From: Micavibrio sp. UBA5572
GTDB lineage: Bacteria > Pseudomonadota > Alphaproteobacteria > Micavibrionales > Micavibrionaceae
Length of the DNA stretch: 44,101 bases
Reading direction: 5' to 3'
NCBI GenBank assembly: GCA_002425415.1
Contig: DIMG01000023.1
Location: forward strand, 1 to 44,101
Positions 33,084 through 41,758 of this stretch are shown one piece after another (position 1 is the stretch's first letter; each line of letters opens with the position of its first letter). The position numbers were made by a program, and so were the translations under genes. Below the pieces are notes generated by a model, which was not told the origin of the DNA, made no database searches, and was given only the letters and a program-made list of their open reading frames with translations.

Positions 33084-33626
33084 TCATTCATTATAATGAG
33101 GTTTTGGGGGTTTTATAGCCTTCCGCTCAAATATTTGCGTATTTTGTTTTTTCTCTTCACTTCTTTTATAAACATAAATGCCGAGAACAGAAAGCCCAAC
33201 CGCCCAGATCGTCCCCAATTCGGCTACAGCGTCAATAACAATCGAGGCTTGTGCCGTATCAAACACCACCACATAAGCCAGAGACATCATCTGCACCCCC
33301 CAAGTCAAAGCTATAATATATCCGAAAGTCGGGCGCATACGCCGGACATAAGGATCATTGGACGAAATTTCAGCCCTTAGACTTTCATTGACCTGAGATA
33401 CAAAATTGCTGCGCTCGCCGGATTCAATTTCCTGTAATTTTTCCAAATGACGATGAAGTTCGCCCAACTGAGAATCCGGAATAGCCCCATTCCCCATAGC
33501 CTCCCCTAATTGCGAAAGCGCGGCAGATGCCCCTTGCGCCAAAGGTGATTTTATTTGGGATAACCCTTCAGCCAATCCCTTGACCAGAACAGGAATACCC
33601 ACCTGTGCAATAATAGGAAGAACCAT
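33084..33626 (-). CDS. GTA-type holin
   Basis: The 180-residue protein has an N-terminal region predicted to be helical (PIIAQVGIPVLVKGLAEGLSQI) and, after residue 95 (RRMRPTFGYIIALTWGVQ), two membrane segments: YIIALTWGVQMMSLAYVVVF and LGTIWAVGLSVLGIYVY. The RRMRPTFGY box and length match the three-transmembrane holin family of gene-transfer agents and phages. It would permeabilise the membrane at lysis. Its ATG overlaps the stop of the hydrolase gene by one base (TAATG), so the two are coupled as a lysis cassette. The basic C-terminal tail is cytoplasmic by inference. Confidence 0.85.
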   Translation of the reverse strand: MVLPIIAQVGIPVLVKGLAEGLSQIKSPLAQGASAALSQLGEAMGNGAIPDSQLGELHRHLEKLQEIESGERSNFVSQVNESLRAEISSNDPYVRRMRPTFGYIIALTWGVQMMSLAYVVVFDTAQASIVIDAVAELGTIWAVGLSVLGIYVYKRSEEKKQNTQIFERKAIKPPKPHYNE

Positions 33627-34120
33627 TATTGATCCTCCGCCAATTTATAAAATAAATGCCGCCCGATCACCGCACAAGGATGCTGACCAACTGCCCATTT
33701 AGGAGAAATAGACCGCTCATGATAATGTGTTGCGCCCTTGGTTTGATCTTTAAGAAAACCAAGCAAAGCACGCTGAGCAACCCGCGTGGCTGTAACGAAG
33801 TAAAGATTATCTTTCCCCACTGATAACAAACGTGGCAAATTCGGATCTTGCTTGTTCCAACAGGAAAATTGATAGGCTTTTCGGCACACGTCAATCACAG
33901 AATTTCCCCACCAATATCCACCATGCCGCTGAGCAACAGCCACACGGTTCAAAATAACCATAGCCACAGCTTCCATTCCGGCCACTCCTTCACCACGAGC
34001 CTCACCCCAGATCGTTCGAGCCAATGTATCAAGCTCCATATCTTTAAGAATTTGACGCATTTTTTCATCCGCATTCCCCGTTTTCATTGAGGGAAGCGGT
34101 ATCAATTTTGGTCTATCCAT
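33626..34120 (-). CDS. SleB-type cell-wall hydrolase (phage endolysin)
   Basis: The 164-residue protein has the Hydrolase_2 (SleB/CwlJ) fold signature: LARTIWGEARGEGVAGMEAVAMVILNR, where the Glu of WGEARGE is the likely catalytic acid, followed by NSVIDVCRKAYQFSCWN and a GATHYHE segment. These are lytic transglycosylase/muramidase-like enzymes. No signal peptide is present, so the adjacent holin would be needed for access to the wall. It lies between a small membrane protein (3 bases upstream) and the holin. Confidence 0.92.
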   Translation of the reverse strand: MDRPKLIPLPSMKTGNADEKMRQILKDMELDTLARTIWGEARGEGVAGMEAVAMVILNRVAVAQRHGGYWWGNSVIDVCRKAYQFSCWNKQDPNLPRLLSVGKDNLYFVTATRVAQRALLGFLKDQTKGATHYHERSISPKWAVGQHPCAVIGRHLFYKLAEDQ

Positions 34121-34123
34121 GGT

Positions 34124-34414
34124 TTATCCTTTCTCTATGGAATTTTTTTCAGTCTTGAGTGCGGTCACATCCAGCTTGGCCTCTATTCTCAACAAATGGG
34201 ATGTCAGACGATTTTCCAACAACCTCAAATCCCGTGTCTGGGCATAACTTCGCGCCACATCAACTTTGTGATTGGACAAATCATCTTTGATGATTTGCAA
34301 AGAAGATTCAAAGTAACGGCGATTATTCCAAATCATCCAAAACAAAGTGGACAAAACCGGCAATTCAATCACACCAATCCACCATCCGAATGTTTCCAAA
34401 AAACTTTCGTTCAT
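34124..34414 (-). CDS. Small membrane/coiled-coil protein of the lysis cassette
   Basis: From ATG 34414 (GGAG 9 bases upstream) the protein has 96 residues: one membrane segment near residues 9-28 (WWIGVIELPVLSTLFWMIW), then a charged helix that looks like a coiled coil. Position between terminase and endolysin and the single N-terminal anchor suggest a spanin or Rz-like lysis protein, but no sequence match is claimed. A longer frame using TTG 34429 is rejected on ribosome-site spacing. Confidence 0.7.
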   Translation of the reverse strand: MNESFLETFGWWIGVIELPVLSTLFWMIWNNRRYFESSLQIIKDDLSNHKVDVARSYAQTRDLRLLENRLTSHLLRIEAKLDVTALKTEKNSIEKG

Positions 34415-34438
34415 ATTGTCTCTCTCCAAAATAAAAAA

Positions 34439-35911
34439 TTAAACATCAAAATCATGATGTCCCGCATAAGGCTGCATTGCCTGCCACCCGACACGTTTTC
34501 CACCTGTAAGTCTTTTAAACCGGACAGGTTCTAGTGAAATCGCACCAGCAACCGCATCAAGGCAATCATCATGACCGGAAGATTTTTGAGGCCGCCAATC
34601 TTCCATTTCCATTTGAAACGGTGTTCGCAAAACGGATGAATGCACATGCAACGCCCGCGCAGCCAAAACCACATCAAACGCTTCAAGAATACGAACAGAC
34701 TTTGGTTTATTTGATGTCATTTCACGCACAGCGCACGATAATCCTTTACGGGATAATTCACGCCGCAAAATCCCCGGCAAAAATTTTCCCAAACCGTTTG
34801 TTTCCAACGCAATAGACGGCAAATAATACCGCGCGACCAATTCTGCAACTTGACGACATTGCTGCGTGGCTTCATCTTCCTTCGAACTGGCCTGAACACG
34901 AATCAAGGCCAAATGATGCAACCAGTATTCGCCGTCTTCATCGGTATAAACAATCGCCAAAACACTACGATCCCCCCGATCACGCCCGAACGACGGATCC
35001 CACCACGCCGAAACAGAAACCAGTTTTCGCCCGTTTAAAGATAAAACAGGGCGACCGCTGGCCTCGCGATAATCAAGCTCTTTCTCATACACAATCATCT
35101 GCTCGGGACGTAAATATCCTTCACTGATATTCACCGGTGCACACAGCATTTGACTTTTAAAATGTGCAGGCCCTGTCTTTTTACGAATAGCGTCAATGCG
35201 GTCAAGAGGAAATCTCTCCGGCCAGACACTCCCGCCACTGGCATTTAAAACAGGCACAACCAGACGCTTGAACCCATAAAGAAAATTAGTCTTTTCACCC
35301 AATTCCTCACGCGGAGCGTCAGCATAAATTGTATGAAAGCAATGCGGTGTCCCGACATAAAGCTGTGTTCCATTTGGTGTCAGAATATAATCAAGCTCTA
35401 ACAATCTCTCGCGTAAAAACGCACGCTTTTGCGCCGTCTCGCTTGTTTTAGGAACCTCGACATCATCACAAATAATAAAATCTGCCCGTGTCCCTGTTAA
35501 ATTACTGGTCACACCTTTGGCCAGCATAGACGGATCACGCAATTCAAGATTTCTCCGAACCGTAAAGCGGTCACTTCCCCACTGGTCAATCGCATCTGGC
35601 TTTAAATGTCTGGTCAAAAAATGACGTTCCAAAATTCTTTTAACATTCCGCACCATCTTTTTTGCCAAAGCCAGATCAGCCGACACCACCAATATTCTTA
35701 GATCAGGATTGCGCCATAAAACCCACACGCAAAATAATCCGACCAAAGTTGACTTCCCGCATGATCGGAACGCCATCAATAATAGGGTTTTGTCGCCCCG
35801 TTCCCAACTGACCTCCAGAAATGTTGCGATTACAAAATGAACGGAAGGCGTTTCTAACCCCTGCATTCTGTTCCACAGCGCAACAAAAAGCGGAAACCCA
35901 CACGCTGTCAT
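34439..35911 (-). CDS. terL: Phage terminase large subunit
   Basis: The terminase packages DNA into proheads, with an ATPase and a nuclease domain. In the 490-residue protein a Walker A variant is AFRSCGKST near residues 47-55, a Walker B-like stretch is ADFIICDDVEVP near 135, and the nuclease domain carries SAWWDPSFGRDRGD near 300, LETNGLGKF near 360 and GHDDCLDAVAGA near 460, consistent with an RNase H-like fold. It resembles T7-type (podovirus) large terminases. Its start overlaps the preceding small gene by 4 bases (ATGA). Confidence 0.95.
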   Translation of the reverse strand: MTACGFPLFVALWNRMQGLETPSVHFVIATFLEVSWERGDKTLLLMAFRSCGKSTLVGLFCVWVLWRNPDLRILVVSADLALAKKMVRNVKRILERHFLTRHLKPDAIDQWGSDRFTVRRNLELRDPSMLAKGVTSNLTGTRADFIICDDVEVPKTSETAQKRAFLRERLLELDYILTPNGTQLYVGTPHCFHTIYADAPREELGEKTNFLYGFKRLVVPVLNASGGSVWPERFPLDRIDAIRKKTGPAHFKSQMLCAPVNISEGYLRPEQMIVYEKELDYREASGRPVLSLNGRKLVSVSAWWDPSFGRDRGDRSVLAIVYTDEDGEYWLHHLALIRVQASSKEDEATQQCRQVAELVARYYLPSIALETNGLGKFLPGILRRELSRKGLSCAVREMTSNKPKSVRILEAFDVVLAARALHVHSSVLRTPFQMEMEDWRPQKSSGHDDCLDAVAGAISLEPVRFKRLTGGKRVGWQAMQPYAGHHDFDV

Positions 35912-36234
35912 TTTCCCTCCGTAATTTCGTAATACCTCGCAACATCTTGAACCGCCAGATCAACCAACCCTTCTAATTCTGCGGCATCACCTTTTTCATG
36001 ATCTTTCGCATCCGGCAAATCCGCCCATTTGGCAAGCTTGACCAATAATTCGATATGGGCGATTGCAACCTTGGCCGCCTTATGGCCATCAGAAAAATTT
36101 TTTTGATCCTGATAATTAACTCCTTTATCCATAAAATCGTGATAGGATTGCAAAGCCTTCCGGATCACCTGAGGTAAAAGTTTAATAACCTCAGCACGAG
36201 TCATCGATTCAATCGACGTTTTGTTCTCCGACAT
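35908..36234 (-). CDS. Small phage protein upstream of terL, possible small terminase
   Basis: From ATG 36234 the 108-residue protein is mostly helical and charged, with SMTRAEVIKLLPQVIRKAL near the start. Its position immediately before and overlapping terL is where a small terminase subunit is usually found, but no DNA-binding motif is evident. A longer frame to 36291 would run into the tailspike gene and is rejected. Confidence 0.6.
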   Translation of the reverse strand: MSENKTSIESMTRAEVIKLLPQVIRKALQSYHDFMDKGVNYQDQKNFSDGHKAAKVAIAHIELLVKLAKWADLPDAKDHEKGDAAELEGLVDLAVQDVARYYEITEGK

Positions 36235-36263
36235 AAATGTTCTTTCTGTAAAGTTAAATGCTT

Positions 36264-38285
36264 TTACGGATATCTTGAAAGGATGAACCACTGCCCTCCG
36301 TCCGACACGACCGTAATAGACTGATATTGAGCCGTCAGATTTTGGTTGCTTTGATCGGGTCCCGATCCGCCGTTTTCAACAACAGTCACAGAATGCGCAG
36401 ACACATCCATTTTTTTAATGGTCACAACCCGACCTGCTGCTTCGGCAGCATCGGCAGGAGGAAGACGCGCCGTCAAAGCCCCACCAAAACTTGACAACAG
36501 ATAGACATCAACTGCCATATCAATATCGTAAAGACCAGACCCGTCGTAATAACGCGTATTTCCTGGTGCACGATTGGTTGAAATAACAAACCATTCCGCC
36601 CCATTGGACATCGCCATCATAAAATCATTTTCACCACCCAGATAATAAGCTTGCCCGTCCGGCCCTGTTCCACCATCCTCATCAATCGTGATAATGTTTT
36701 TGGAACTATCGATTTTTTTGACAACCATCATCACACCAGCAGAATCAGCAGCATTGGGCAAATAAACTGTTAACGCCCCGCCAAAACTTGAAACCAAATG
36801 AACCGAATGCGATAAATCAAGAATTACACTCCCCGATGAATCAATATATTCGGTATCATAACGTTGTAACGTCGCAGTAAAATCAGTACAAATAGACCGT
36901 TGCAGTCTGTTTTTATAAGGGTATCCAGCATTAAACGCTGTATATTGCCCTCCCGATAAATCCCAGATTGCCGACCCGTCACTAGCTGACAGTAAATTAT
37001 AAATCGCCGTCTCTATTGATCCCGCATCCAAACGAACATTCGGAACTGAATTAAAAGATTCCGTATATAAGTTTACAAACAAACTTTTGTTCGACCCTGC
37101 TCCACAACGCACACATGCCTGTGCCGTACCGTTTACATTGACTTCCAGATCTGTAAAACTATTGTTAAATGATCCTTCCTCGACATAAACCCCATGACCT
37201 GATGTCGTTGCTCCCAACGAATAAACACGACATTGAGAGAATCTGTTGGCATTGGGCGTATCTCCTGCCCCTGACCGCATAAAATGAATGCCGTTAACAA
37301 AAGGTTGTGCCACCAGAACACGCGTAAAATTATTCCAGTAGGTCGGCTTCAGACCATCATTTCCGCCATCGAGTAAAATACCTGTCTGGGACTGCCACAC
37401 AGAAACATCCACCGCACAATTTTGAACACAAGGAGACCCAGAACCAAGAAACTTGATCCCGACATCCCCACCAAATAATTTCAAATTGGAAATCTGGGCA
37501 TAACTCCCCGTCATATGGATCAACGTAATCGCTGAAGATGTCTGGATTTGCGAATGATCTCCCGCTCCCGTTAAGACTTGCCCGCTACCCAACGCAATCG
37601 TCGAATGAACAATATATGTTCCAGTTGGAACAAACACAAAATCATGTGCTGACAACGCTTGCTGAAACGCCAAACTATCATCCGTCAAACCATCACCAAC
37701 CGCCCCGAAATCCTTGACCGAAACAAAGTCTGAAAATTTATCATACGCTGTGCGCGTAACGGAACCACTCCCCACTGCTGTAAAGTCAGGCGACGCCATG
37801 CTTCCCGCAAGGGAAACAACAACCGGATCACCATTTCCGTCAAATCCCAAGGCCTTGCCCGCCCTCACAGACCGTGATGGCAAAGTGACAGACGATGGAA
37901 TTTCTCCCTCGTCAAATCTCAGCATCGAAATCTGATCGCGTGAAACCTGCTGCAAACCTGCTACCAAAAAATCCAGCTCAGTATTGATCGCAGAGGCCGC
38001 AAAATCACCCCCTTCAACAAAATCGGTCAACCGTTCAAACGTCATACGCCGTTCAAGAGTAACAACAACACCGTCAACAGGAGGATTATCAAACGTAACA
38101 CTTCCACCAGAACTCACGCCTGCACCAGAAATAACAAAACCGGAAATTTGTTCCGCACCATCAAACAAGATCTTTAAATCCTCACTGGCAAAGATCGGAA
38201 ACGGATAATCAAACACATTTTGCACACCATTCGCCAGATAACGAACAAGCGGCACCACATCGGGCATTTTGATATGCTCGGGCAT
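36264..38285 (-). CDS. Phage tailspike with beta-helix and duplicated C-terminal modules
   Basis: The 673-residue protein starts at ATG 38285 (AGGAG 6 bases upstream; ATG 38288 is only 3 away). Residues about 1-150 resemble the N-terminal virion-binding domain of T7-type tail fibres (PLVRYLANGVQNVFDYPFP, VTLERRMTFERLTDF). The segment SVKDFGAVGDGLTDDSLAF near 192-210 marks the start of a right-handed beta helix of the pectate-lyase type, which should bind or cleave a host polysaccharide. The last 200 residues are two copies of a module of about 100 residues. It lies between the 154-residue coiled-coil protein and the small terminase-like gene. Confidence 0.9.
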   Translation of the reverse strand: MPEHIKMPDVVPLVRYLANGVQNVFDYPFPIFASEDLKILFDGAEQISGFVISGAGVSSGGSVTFDNPPVDGVVVTLERRMTFERLTDFVEGGDFAASAINTELDFLVAGLQQVSRDQISMLRFDEGEIPSSVTLPSRSVRAGKALGFDGNGDPVVVSLAGSMASPDFTAVGSGSVTRTAYDKFSDFVSVKDFGAVGDGLTDDSLAFQQALSAHDFVFVPTGTYIVHSTIALGSGQVLTGAGDHSQIQTSSAITLIHMTGSYAQISNLKLFGGDVGIKFLGSGSPCVQNCAVDVSVWQSQTGILLDGGNDGLKPTYWNNFTRVLVAQPFVNGIHFMRSGAGDTPNANRFSQCRVYSLGATTSGHGVYVEEGSFNNSFTDLEVNVNGTAQACVRCGAGSNKSLFVNLYTESFNSVPNVRLDAGSIETAIYNLLSASDGSAIWDLSGGQYTAFNAGYPYKNRLQRSICTDFTATLQRYDTEYIDSSGSVILDLSHSVHLVSSFGGALTVYLPNAADSAGVMMVVKKIDSSKNIITIDEDGGTGPDGQAYYLGGENDFMMAMSNGAEWFVISTNRAPGNTRYYDGSGLYDIDMAVDVYLLSSFGGALTARLPPADAAEAAGRVVTIKKMDVSAHSVTVVENGGSGPDQSNQNLTAQYQSITVVSDGGQWFILSRYP
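36267..36860 (-). repeat. Tandem duplicated module in the tailspike C-terminus
   Basis: Residues 477-577 and 578-674 (counted from 38288) share the same order of motifs: LSSFGGALT, then VVKKID or TIKKMD, GGTGPD or GGSGPD, and GAEWFVIS or GGQWFILS. This is a protein-level repeat of about 100 residues with diverged DNA, so the duplication is old. Confidence 0.8.
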
Positions 38286-38306
38286 CATAGACTCCTGAAA
38301 TAAAAA

Positions 38307-38771
38307 TTAGAAAAGATCGGTAAAAGACGATAAAAAAGTCTTTTGTTTTAATTGCTGCTTTTGCAATAAATTCAACTGCTTTTGCTGTGCAAGCTTTTGA
38401 TCGAGTGCCTGATTGGAAAACGATGTAGAAGAGTCATTGTTCTGCCTTTGAATATCGGAATCTTCAACCAATCCCTGCAACACAGCTTCAGAGGATCCGG
38501 CATTTACACCAATTCCACTTCCCCCGTACTCGGCACGTTGCGCAGATAAAATTCGCTTAAGCTTTGCCCTTCGATCTGTTTCTGCATTTTTTAGATCCAG
38601 CAAATTTTGCTTTTTTTGCAAGTCAATATTCTGTTGATACTGCTTTAAAGACAAATCTGCTTCGTCGTTTTTTTGCGACTGCGCGATAAAAGGTTTGGCA
38701 AAACTTGCAACGCTACTAAGCGTTGATCCAACTTGTAAAATCGGTGTCAAGGCCGATGTAAAACTTCCCAT
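38307..38771 (-). CDS. Phage coiled-coil structural protein
   Basis: This 154-residue protein starts with AAGGAG 7 bases upstream. It has a short hydrophobic N-terminus (FTSALTPILQVGSTLSSVASFAKP), then long Gln/Lys-rich helices (KQYQQNIDLQKKQNLLDLK and ALDQKLAQQKQLNLLQKQQ). A Gly-rich loop (AEYGGSGIGVNAGSSEAVL) separates the two halves, as in phage internal virion or head-tail proteins that carry a coiled coil with a central Gly-rich turn. Its role is inferred from position after tail-tube B. Confidence 0.7.
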   Translation of the reverse strand: MGSFTSALTPILQVGSTLSSVASFAKPFIAQSQKNDEADLSLKQYQQNIDLQKKQNLLDLKNAETDRRAKLKRILSAQRAEYGGSGIGVNAGSSEAVLQGLVEDSDIQRQNNDSSTSFSNQALDQKLAQQKQLNLLQKQQLKQKTFLSSFTDLF

Positions 38772-38792
38772 TATTTTTCTCCTTTAAAACTA

Positions 38793-40694
38793 TTATCGAT
38801 TGGCAATAATGATCATATGGACAGACAACAACGCAAACGGCAAAGGAAGACTTTGTTCAATCCGCCATAAAGGCTGGCTGGCATCGGAATTCCATCCGAA
38901 AGCCGGAATACGAATGTCACCGGATACCAGAGGAATGGGAGCATTCAATATCTCGTCCTCTCCCAATTTTCGCAATGAAACATCATTCAACCCACGCCCC
39001 AGATCAAGTTGCAACGCCGCAGTATTCTGTAATCTGAATGTGGCCTCAACCAACCTGACAGCACGAGCCGATCCAACATCGGTAATATTACCAGGCGGCA
39101 AGGGTTCAATAATATGCGTAAACGGCAACCCAACCTGAATGGTGCTAAAATATCCATCCAATGTCACACTGCCCCCGGAAACAACAACCGAATTTTGAAC
39201 ACGAGCATCCGCAACCACCGACACCATTTCTTCATCCAGATGATCCAAACCGCTCCAGACATCTGTTGGCGTCCCGGTCTCACCCGTAAGAGCAGAATCC
39301 AAAGCCAAAGCATCATCAAAACTTTCCAAAAAATATTGCCCGTTTCGTCTGGTCAAAAAGAAAACATCATCCCCTGCAACCGATACCGACAAAACATCTC
39401 CGGCTGTATCATGCAATGTCCACGCTGCAACAGATTCAGCACGGTAAACGGTTAAGGTCGCAAATTTTCCATCATCCCGAACCAAAAATAACAAACGTCG
39501 CCGCTGGTCAAAATCCTGATCGACAGGCGTTGTAATAATATGACGGGATAATAAAGCCAAATCCGTCGACCGATAAGCAGCCTCGACATCAGTATAAACA
39601 AACTCGCGAAGCTCTTGCCCGTTTCGTGCAACAAATAACGTCGCACCATCAACATCAATCGGGGCAATATAACGATCAACCATCGACCCAACCCGTGTCT
39701 GACGCTTGATCTGGACATTGCCGGGAGTCAAAGGGTCACCCGTCACCATCCATTCCGCACCACTGGTAAACACCTGCAAGTGCCGACCAGAAAAAACGCC
39801 GCGAATAGCATTCACTTGATCCGAGAAAATGCCAAATTCGATAGCTTCGGCATCCAGTCCCGTTCCCAAATCAAAATTGAATAAATCTCCTGACTGAGAA
39901 AACCAAAGACGGTTTGGTAAATCCCGCGATCCGCCAATCACCAATCTGTCTTGATGGAAAACAACGGTTTGCGGATACCCGCGCACACTGGAAAAAGATT
40001 GCTCTTCCCAATCCACAGTCGGACTTATAGACAATAATGTTTCAAGAACATTGACCGTCACAACACTCGGCGAATTAACCACAGTAATTTCAACTTCCTT
40101 ATTACCGACCCGCAAACGAGCACCAAGATGACCAGACTCAAAAACCGCGCCGGACGCAGTCAATGTAACCGTTCCACTCGTACCACTTGGAGTTACGGTC
40201 ATTGCAGAATCGGAAAACTTATACATTGGCTGATAAATGCGCGTGGCATCAGGACTATAAAATGTCCAATCGGAAATACTCCACACCCCACCGGATGATC
40301 TTGTGATTTTTTGTGGCGGATACAAACCATGAACCATCAACAACGTATCCGCACTTTGTGTCCATGCCAATCCAGAAATATCCGCCTCTCCCCAAGGTGT
40401 TACCAATGTTTCTTGCAAAACACCATTGGCAAAAATTGCTGTTTGATAATCTGTAACAACCAAAAGATAAGTCTGTTCAGTATTAAATTCAAAAGCAATC
40501 AAACGCCCTGCGCCGGAAACTTTGTCCAGATAACGTAATCCGGCACGACGAGTCACGCCGCCTGTCGGCTGAATAAAGACATTACGAAGCTGAAGCGCAC
40601 CATTCTCGTAAGCCCTCAAATCCCCCCGCCCCAACAAATTGGGCGACACTTCACCGGCAGTAAAGGTAGTTTTAATCTGAGATGTTTTCACCAT
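38793..40694 (-). CDS. Phage tail-tube/nozzle protein B (T7 gp12-like)
   Basis: The 633-residue protein begins with the signature FTAGEVSPNLLGRGDLRAY, then GALQLRNVFIQPTGGVTRRAG, common to T7-like nozzle proteins and related phage structural proteins. A beta-propeller-like series of strands follows (DRLVIGGSRDLPNRLWFSQ, GAEWMVTGDPLTP). Its gene starts with the base that ends the tail-tube A gene, so translation is coupled. It forms the lower tail tube with the tail-tube A protein. Confidence 0.85.
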   Translation of the reverse strand: MVKTSQIKTTFTAGEVSPNLLGRGDLRAYENGALQLRNVFIQPTGGVTRRAGLRYLDKVSGAGRLIAFEFNTEQTYLLVVTDYQTAIFANGVLQETLVTPWGEADISGLAWTQSADTLLMVHGLYPPQKITRSSGGVWSISDWTFYSPDATRIYQPMYKFSDSAMTVTPSGTSGTVTLTASGAVFESGHLGARLRVGNKEVEITVVNSPSVVTVNVLETLLSISPTVDWEEQSFSSVRGYPQTVVFHQDRLVIGGSRDLPNRLWFSQSGDLFNFDLGTGLDAEAIEFGIFSDQVNAIRGVFSGRHLQVFTSGAEWMVTGDPLTPGNVQIKRQTRVGSMVDRYIAPIDVDGATLFVARNGQELREFVYTDVEAAYRSTDLALLSRHIITTPVDQDFDQRRRLLFLVRDDGKFATLTVYRAESVAAWTLHDTAGDVLSVSVAGDDVFFLTRRNGQYFLESFDDALALDSALTGETGTPTDVWSGLDHLDEEMVSVVADARVQNSVVVSGGSVTLDGYFSTIQVGLPFTHIIEPLPPGNITDVGSARAVRLVEATFRLQNTAALQLDLGRGLNDVSLRKLGEDEILNAPIPLVSGDIRIPAFGWNSDASQPLWRIEQSLPLPFALLSVHMIIIANR

Positions 40695-41263
40695 TATTCC
40701 CTCACATCAATCAATGAAAAACTTTCCAATCTATTGGGACTATCTTGCTGCGCATCAATTTGGCGGGCACGAGAAAACTCCTGCTCAGCCAATTTTGACA
40801 ATGCTTCGCCCCGTGAAACATTTTCAGTTAATGGTAAACAAAATTCAGCAGCCAATCTGGTCATTAAGGCCATATCAAAATAGGGTGGAAAATTTTCTTC
40901 ATCCGGCTGATAGATGTAAGTCAGCAAGACCTCTTCAGAATTGCAATGCAACTGACGGCCATGGATACGGTACTGAATGCCGCGTCCTCGCAAACTCACC
41001 CCCGCAGAAATAGCGCGTAAAAAATCATTCGGTAATTGATAGGCATAAGTATAATCAGCCTGCGGCGGCGTATTCAATTGTGTTAAAGCAACTTGTCCCG
41101 TGGCAAAACTCCATGCATAAGCCGACAACAGCGCATCACGAACAGGCGCATAAAGCAGACCGGCAATTTCAGAAGTCGCCGTTCCATCGGAAAAAGACGA
41201 AATAGGATGCGCCCCAATACGCACCAATGAACGCGAACACAAACCAATATCGGATAAAGCCAT
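40694..41263 (-). CDS. Phage tail-tube protein A (T7 gp11-like)
   Basis: The 189-residue protein has an N-terminal segment LSDIGLCSRSLVRIGAHPISSF and the motif YAPVRDALLSAYAWSFA, then QLPNDFLRAISAG, typical of the adaptor (gatekeeper) tail-tubular A proteins of T7-like phages. It joins portal to nozzle. AAAGG lies upstream of the ATG, and the stop overlaps the next gene by one base. Confidence 0.87.
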   Translation of the reverse strand: MALSDIGLCSRSLVRIGAHPISSFSDGTATSEIAGLLYAPVRDALLSAYAWSFATGQVALTQLNTPPQADYTYAYQLPNDFLRAISAGVSLRGRGIQYRIHGRQLHCNSEEVLLTYIYQPDEENFPPYFDMALMTRLAAEFCLPLTENVSRGEALSKLAEQEFSRARQIDAQQDSPNRLESFSLIDVRE

Positions 41264-41280
41264 AAGAAATACCTTTCTTC

Positions 41281-41322
41281 AAAAAATTGAAGTGACCTGC
41301 ATTTTTTTATGCAGGCCACTTC
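41281..41322 (-). terminator. Strong hairpin with T-run between the 80-residue protein and tail-tube A
   Basis: On the minus (sense) strand a 14-bp stem forms between the sequences at 41309-41322 and 41289-41302, around a loop of six A and followed by AATTTTTT. The single non-Watson-Crick position is G.U on the sense strand but A/C on the other, so the RNA hairpin is made for this direction. It may be a partial terminator or processing site that lowers tail-gene expression relative to capsid. Confidence 0.75.
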
Positions 41323-41368
41323 CGATCGACACAGAAAACCTTACCGCCCTCGATCAAAGGGCTGGAGA

Positions 41369-41611
41369 TCAGGCAGTAAAGGCTGCAATCGTAACCACAG
41401 AACCCGAATTGACCGTGACGATATAAAACACCGTAGATGGTGCGCCATCTGTATCAATATTCACGATAATTAAATCATTAACGCGCAACATCGAAGCAGC
41501 AACATTAAAATATCCGGCGCCGATAACTGATGAATCGACAGTCGTATAATGCCAAAGGGTAAAGTTATTCGCATAAGCGAGTACACTCAGATCTTTGCTT
41601 TCAAAAGCCAT
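41369..41611 (-). CDS. Small phage protein, possibly decoration or head fibre
   Basis: The 80-residue protein starts with AGGAG 6 bases before the ATG. It is beta-rich by pattern (NDLIIVNIDTDGAPSTVFYIVTVNSGSVVTIAAFTA), with no charge clusters. It lies after the capsid gene, where small decoration proteins are often found, but I cannot assign a family. Confidence 0.65.
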   Translation of the reverse strand: MAFESKDLSVLAYANNFTLWHYTTVDSSVIGAGYFNVAASMLRVNDLIIVNIDTDGAPSTVFYIVTVNSGSVVTIAAFTA

Positions 41612-41711
41612 AAAATTCTCCTAAAAATTATTTGTTTGTGTAGAAAAAATCTTCTGGATTCATTCAAAGAGTTTTGCGACGAAAATTATGATTTTTGAGC
41701 ACCGGCAGCAC

Positions 41712-41741
41712 AAAAAAGCGTAATTTGCAGTCCAAAACGCT
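41712..41741 (-). terminator. Probable terminator after the major capsid gene
   Basis: On the minus strand AGCGTTTTG and CAAA..ACGCT pair (with two bulged T) and are followed by TTTTTT, starting 18 bases after the capsid stop. In T7 the main late terminator lies at the equivalent place, after gene 10. Confidence 0.65.
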
Positions 41742-41758
41742 AAGAATGAAACAGAAAA

